Position numbers and translations under genes: made by a program
NCBI GenBank assembly: GCA_902793875.1
Contig: CADBFL010000085.1
Coordinates: 1-7,174, forward strand
Length of the DNA: 7,174 bases
Direction: 5' to 3'
Source: an uncultured Eubacteriales bacterium
GTDB taxonomy: Bacteria > Bacillota > Clostridia > Peptostreptococcales > Anaerovoracaceae
Shown: positions 4,821 to 7,174 of the stretch, in pieces
How the letters are laid out: the number at the start of each line of letters is the position of its first letter
Position numbering within the stretch: position 1 is the stretch's first letter
Notes under the pieces: model-generated
Databases searched by the model: none
The model's input: only the letters and a program-made list of their open reading frames with translations
Told to the model about the DNA's origin: nothing

Positions 4821-5591
4821 CTATTTTATAAGATCCATCTTTCTGAGAGCCTCGCGGGTCCCCTTCATGACCGGAGAATCCTCCGGCAGGTCGAACACGC
4901 TGACTCCCATGATATCGTTGTCGGCGTGGGTCCTGTCTTCAGGGATGTAAGCCAGGATCTCGGCCGATTCGATCTTTATGTGAGGAATGGATTCCTCTTT
5001 TACTCTGTTGACGATGGCCCCGCATTTGTCGTACATGACGAGCTCGTCGGCAACCTCCTTGATGGTATCCACCACCTTGCAGCCCTTGCGGCTCGGGTCC
5101 GTGATCAGGAAGAGATGGGTGACTTTCTCCATTACTCTTCTGTTGATCTGCTCGATGCCCGCTTCGCCGTCGATGATCACATAGTCGAAGTCTGCAGCCA
5201 GAAGGCTGATGACCTCCTTGAGGTAGGCGTTTACCTTGCAGTAGCAGCCGGCGGCCTCAGGCCTTCCGATCGCGAGGAAGCTGAACTTCTGCTCTTCGAG
5301 CATGGTGTCGAATATGCGGAACCTCGCCTCGTTGAGCATCTCGATGGCCTCCTTCGGGTGTCCGTCCTCTACGCTGTTGACGATCTTCTTGCGGATCCCG
5401 TCGAGCGTGTCGGTCGGCTCCACTCCGAGAGCTGTCGTGAGTCCGATCGCAGGGTCGGCGTCGATCGCGAGTATCCTCGCGTCAGGATATTCCTCGGTAA
5501 GTATCCTCACCATCGCCGAGGATATCGAGGTCTTTCCAACGCCGCCCTTGCCGGCTACTGTTAAAATTTTAGTATCGCGTTTTTCTTCCAT
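4821..5591 (-). CDS. cooC: CooC-type nickel/metallocluster maturation ATPase (MinD/ParA fold)
   Basis: The 256-residue protein opens with the deviant Walker A loop GKGGVGKT (14-21), including signature lysine K15, followed by the switch-I DADPA (44-48) and the Walker B strand DYVIIDGEAG (136-145). In CooC these elements drive an ATP-gated dimer. The metal-binding CxC is present as C116/C118 in RPEAAGCYCKV, matching C112/C114 of Carboxydothermus CooC1, which bind nickel or zinc at the dimer interface. Known relatives load Ni into CO dehydrogenase or acetyl-CoA synthase. No such enzyme is in this window; the next genes are the iron-sulphur dehydratase pair, 64 bp downstream. A role in their maturation is possible but only inferred. 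Start ATG 5591 has a weak site (ACAGG at 5603-5607, 11 bases away) and lies 38 bp after the htpG stop. The family is clear; the client enzyme is not. Confidence 0.88.
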   Translation of the reverse strand: MEEKRDTKILTVAGKGGVGKTSISSAMVRILTEEYPDARILAIDADPAIGLTTALGVEPTDTLDGIRKKIVNSVEDGHPKEAIEMLNEARFRIFDTMLEEQKFSFLAIGRPEAAGCYCKVNAYLKEVISLLAADFDYVIIDGEAGIEQINRRVMEKVTHLFLITDPSRKGCKVVDTIKEVADELVMYDKCGAIVNRVKEESIPHIKIESAEILAYIPEDRTHADNDIMGVSVFDLPEDSPVMKGTREALRKMDLIK

Positions 5592-5629
5592 ATAGCATCA
5601 AACCTGTCACGCGCTTGCGCAGTTTTTCG

Positions 5630-7174
5630 TCAGAACAGAGATGTGACGATGTCCGTGTAGGCACTCGGGTCCTTTACCGGCAGGCCCGCGATCAGCAGCG
5701 CCTGGTTGTAGAGGACCTCGCACATCTTCTTCGCCCTCTCGGGATCGCCTGTCCTCGCCCTGTCGAGAGCCAGGAACGCGGCGTGATCCACGTTGAGTTC
5801 GAGTATGCGCTTCGCCTTCATCCCGAGTTCAGGATTGACGGCCGTGAAGTACTTCTCCATCTCGAAGGTGATCCCCTCTCCGCTCGAGAGGCATACCGGA
5901 TGGGTCTTCAGCTTGGTCGTCGCCTTGACCACGTCCACCTCGTCGCCCAGAGTCTCCTTCACGAAGTCGAAGGTGTCCTTAAAGACCTTGTCGGCCTCTT
6001 CATCCTTTGCCTTGTCCCCGAGATCGTAGTCGCCGTCGATGACGGACATGAACTTCTTTCCCTTGTAGTCGCGGAACATGTCGGAGATGAATCCGTCCGT
6101 GCTGTCTGTGAAGTAGAGTATCTCGATGCCCTTGTCCTTGAGGATCTCTGTCTGCGGCATCTTGTCCACCGCCTCGAGGCTGTCGCCCGTCGCGTAGTAG
6201 ATGTACTCCTGGTCGTCCTTCATGCGCTCCGTGTACTCGGCGAGAGTGACGAGCTTCTCCTCTGTCGAGGACCAGAACATCAGGAAGTCCTGAAGCTGCT
6301 CCTTGTTTCTGCCGTAGTCCTCCAGGGCGCAGAGCTTGAGCTGGCGCCCGAAGCTCTTGTAGAACTTCTCGTAGGTCTCGCGGTCCTTGTCGCGCATCTC
6401 CTCGAGCTTCGATCTTACCTTCTTCTCGAGGTTCTGCGAGATGAGCCGGAGCTGCCTGTCGTGCTGCAGCATCTCTCTCGAGACGTTCAGCGACAGGTCA
6501 GGCGAATCGACGACGCCCCTGACGAAGTTGAAGTGATCCGGCAGGATGTCTTTGCACTTCTCCATGATCAGCACGCCCGAGCTGTACAGCTGCAGGCCGC
6601 CCGTGAACTCATCCGTGTAGTACTTGTCAGGCAGCTTCTCGGGGATGAACATCAGAGCGTCGTAGCTCACCATTCCCTCTACAGAGGCCGTGATGACCTC
6701 GAGCGGCGACATGTCGTCCTGGAAGGTGTACTTGTAGAACTCGTCGTACTCCTCCTTCGTGACGTCGGCGCGCTTGCGCTGCCAGAGCGGGACCATCGAG
6801 TTGAGGGTGTCGTATTCGTATACTTCCTCGTACTCCGGATTCTCCGGATCCGAGCCCTCCTTGACCTTCGGGTAAGGCATGAGCATCTTTATCGGGAAGC
6901 GGATGTAGTCGGAGTACTTCCTGACCAGCTTGTATACAGGGTATTCCCTGAGGTACTTGCTGTATTCGTCCTCCTCCTCGCCGTCCTCGCGGATGTGCAT
7001 GATGACATCCGTGCCGTGGCCGTCTCTTTCGGCTTCCCCGATCGTGTAGCCGCCCGCGCCCTCGGAGACCCATCTCCAGGCCTGATCCTCGCCGTACTTC
7101 TTCGTCACGACCTCGACCTTGTCGGACACCATGAACGCCGAGTAGAATCCCACTCCGAACTGTCCTATGATGTC
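5630..7174 (-). CDS. htpG: HSP90-family molecular chaperone HtpG, 5' end cut by window edge
   Basis: The frame is open to base 7174, and the first visible residues DIIGQFGVGFYSAF are the conserved ATP-lid segment of HSP90. A GTG at 7153 is an internal Val codon, not the start. About 514 residues are visible, so roughly the first 110 of about 620 are missing, including most of the ATP-binding pocket. Still present are the end of the N-terminal ATPase domain (HGTDVIMHI, about visible residues 53-61), the middle domain with NSMVPLWQR and the block RGVVDSPDLSLNVSREMLQ that carries the catalytic-loop arginine (about 219-237), and the full C-terminal dimerisation domain ending ALLIAGLPVKDPSAYTDIV. 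No frameshift or gap is seen. HtpG is a cytosolic dimeric folding chaperone. It is co-directional with the CooC-like gene 38 bp downstream, so the two may share a transcript, but a functional link is not required. Confidence 0.97.
   Translation of the reverse strand, partial: DIIGQFGVGFYSAFMVSDKVEVVTKKYGEDQAWRWVSEGAGGYTIGEAERDGHGTDVIMHIREDGEEEDEYSKYLREYPVYKLVRKYSDYIRFPIKMLMPYPKVKEGSDPENPEYEEVYEYDTLNSMVPLWQRKRADVTKEEYDEFYKYTFQDDMSPLEVITASVEGMVSYDALMFIPEKLPDKYYTDEFTGGLQLYSSGVLIMEKCKDILPDHFNFVRGVVDSPDLSLNVSREMLQHDRQLRLISQNLEKKVRSKLEEMRDKDRETYEKFYKSFGRQLKLCALEDYGRNKEQLQDFLMFWSSTEEKLVTLAEYTERMKDDQEYIYYATGDSLEAVDKMPQTEILKDKGIEILYFTDSTDGFISDMFRDYKGKKFMSVIDGDYDLGDKAKDEEADKVFKDTFDFVKETLGDEVDVVKATTKLKTHPVCLSSGEGITFEMEKYFTAVNPELGMKAKRILELNVDHAAFLALDRARTGDPERAKKMCEVLYNQALLIAGLPVKDPSAYTDIVTSLF

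Noticed and set aside
1824..5564. Long plus-strand frames of 268-297 aa (1824-2684, 2883-3767, 3710-4603, 4758-5564)
   Set aside because: Each lies opposite conserved dehydratase or CooC-like coding sequence. Their translations are rich in Arg, Val and His with no family motif, typical of shadow frames.
5611..5625. GCGCTTGCGC followed by a TTTTT run on the plus strand as a terminator
   Set aside because: The stem is only three to four pairs with too small a loop, and no plus-strand gene ends there.
6627..7073. 148-aa frame within htpG
   Set aside because: Out-of-frame shadow of conserved HSP90 coding sequence.
1..7174. CRISPR array, insertion sequence, integrase or phage gene
   Set aside because: No regularly spaced repeats, transposase motifs or phage-type genes were seen.

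Overview
The window reads as a chromosomal segment of an anaerobic, amino-acid-fermenting member of the Clostridia. The evidence is a complete set of 2-hydroxyacyl-CoA dehydratase-type proteins (two subunits plus the ATP-dependent [4Fe-4S] activator), strong AGGAGG-like ribosome binding sites, and moderately high GC in genes with AT-rich control regions. Genus cannot be set from the sequence alone. All credible protein genes are on the minus strand, so transcription runs from high to low coordinates.

In transcription order: (1) 7174-5630, HSP90 chaperone htpG, cut at its 5' end by the window edge; (2) 5591-4821, a CooC/MinD-like maturation ATPase with the CxC motif; (3) 4756-3557, a 399-aa 2-hydroxyacyl-CoA dehydratase-type subunit starting at TTG; (4) 3557-1692, an unusually long 621-aa second subunit, coupled to the first by a TAATG overlap; (5) 1691-1336, a 356-bp intergenic region with an AT-rich promoter half and a GC-rich, heavily folded half that resembles an undescribed structured RNA; (6) 1335-544, the activator hgdC; (7) 522-331, a 63-aa single-span membrane protein; (8) a 29-bp hairpin, then a promoter with a perfect TTGACA box; (9) 164-1, the start of an unrecognised gene that leaves the window.

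The core is one ATP-driven radical enzyme system. HgdC hydrolyses ATP to fire one electron at low potential into the two-subunit iron-sulphur enzyme, which then removes water from a 2-hydroxyacyl-CoA or reduces a related substrate. The CooC-like ATPase could help mature a metal cluster. No CO dehydrogenase, CoA-transferase, acyl-CoA dehydrogenase or ETF gene lies in the window, so the substrate cannot be read from context. The activator appears to have its own promoter, buried in a palindrome, so it can be expressed separately from the catalytic subunits.

The most promising undescribed element is 1434-1693. It has at least six local stems, a GNRA-type loop, about 59% GC directly beside about 30% GC, and wobble pairs that all favour the plus strand, which is antisense to the surrounding operon.
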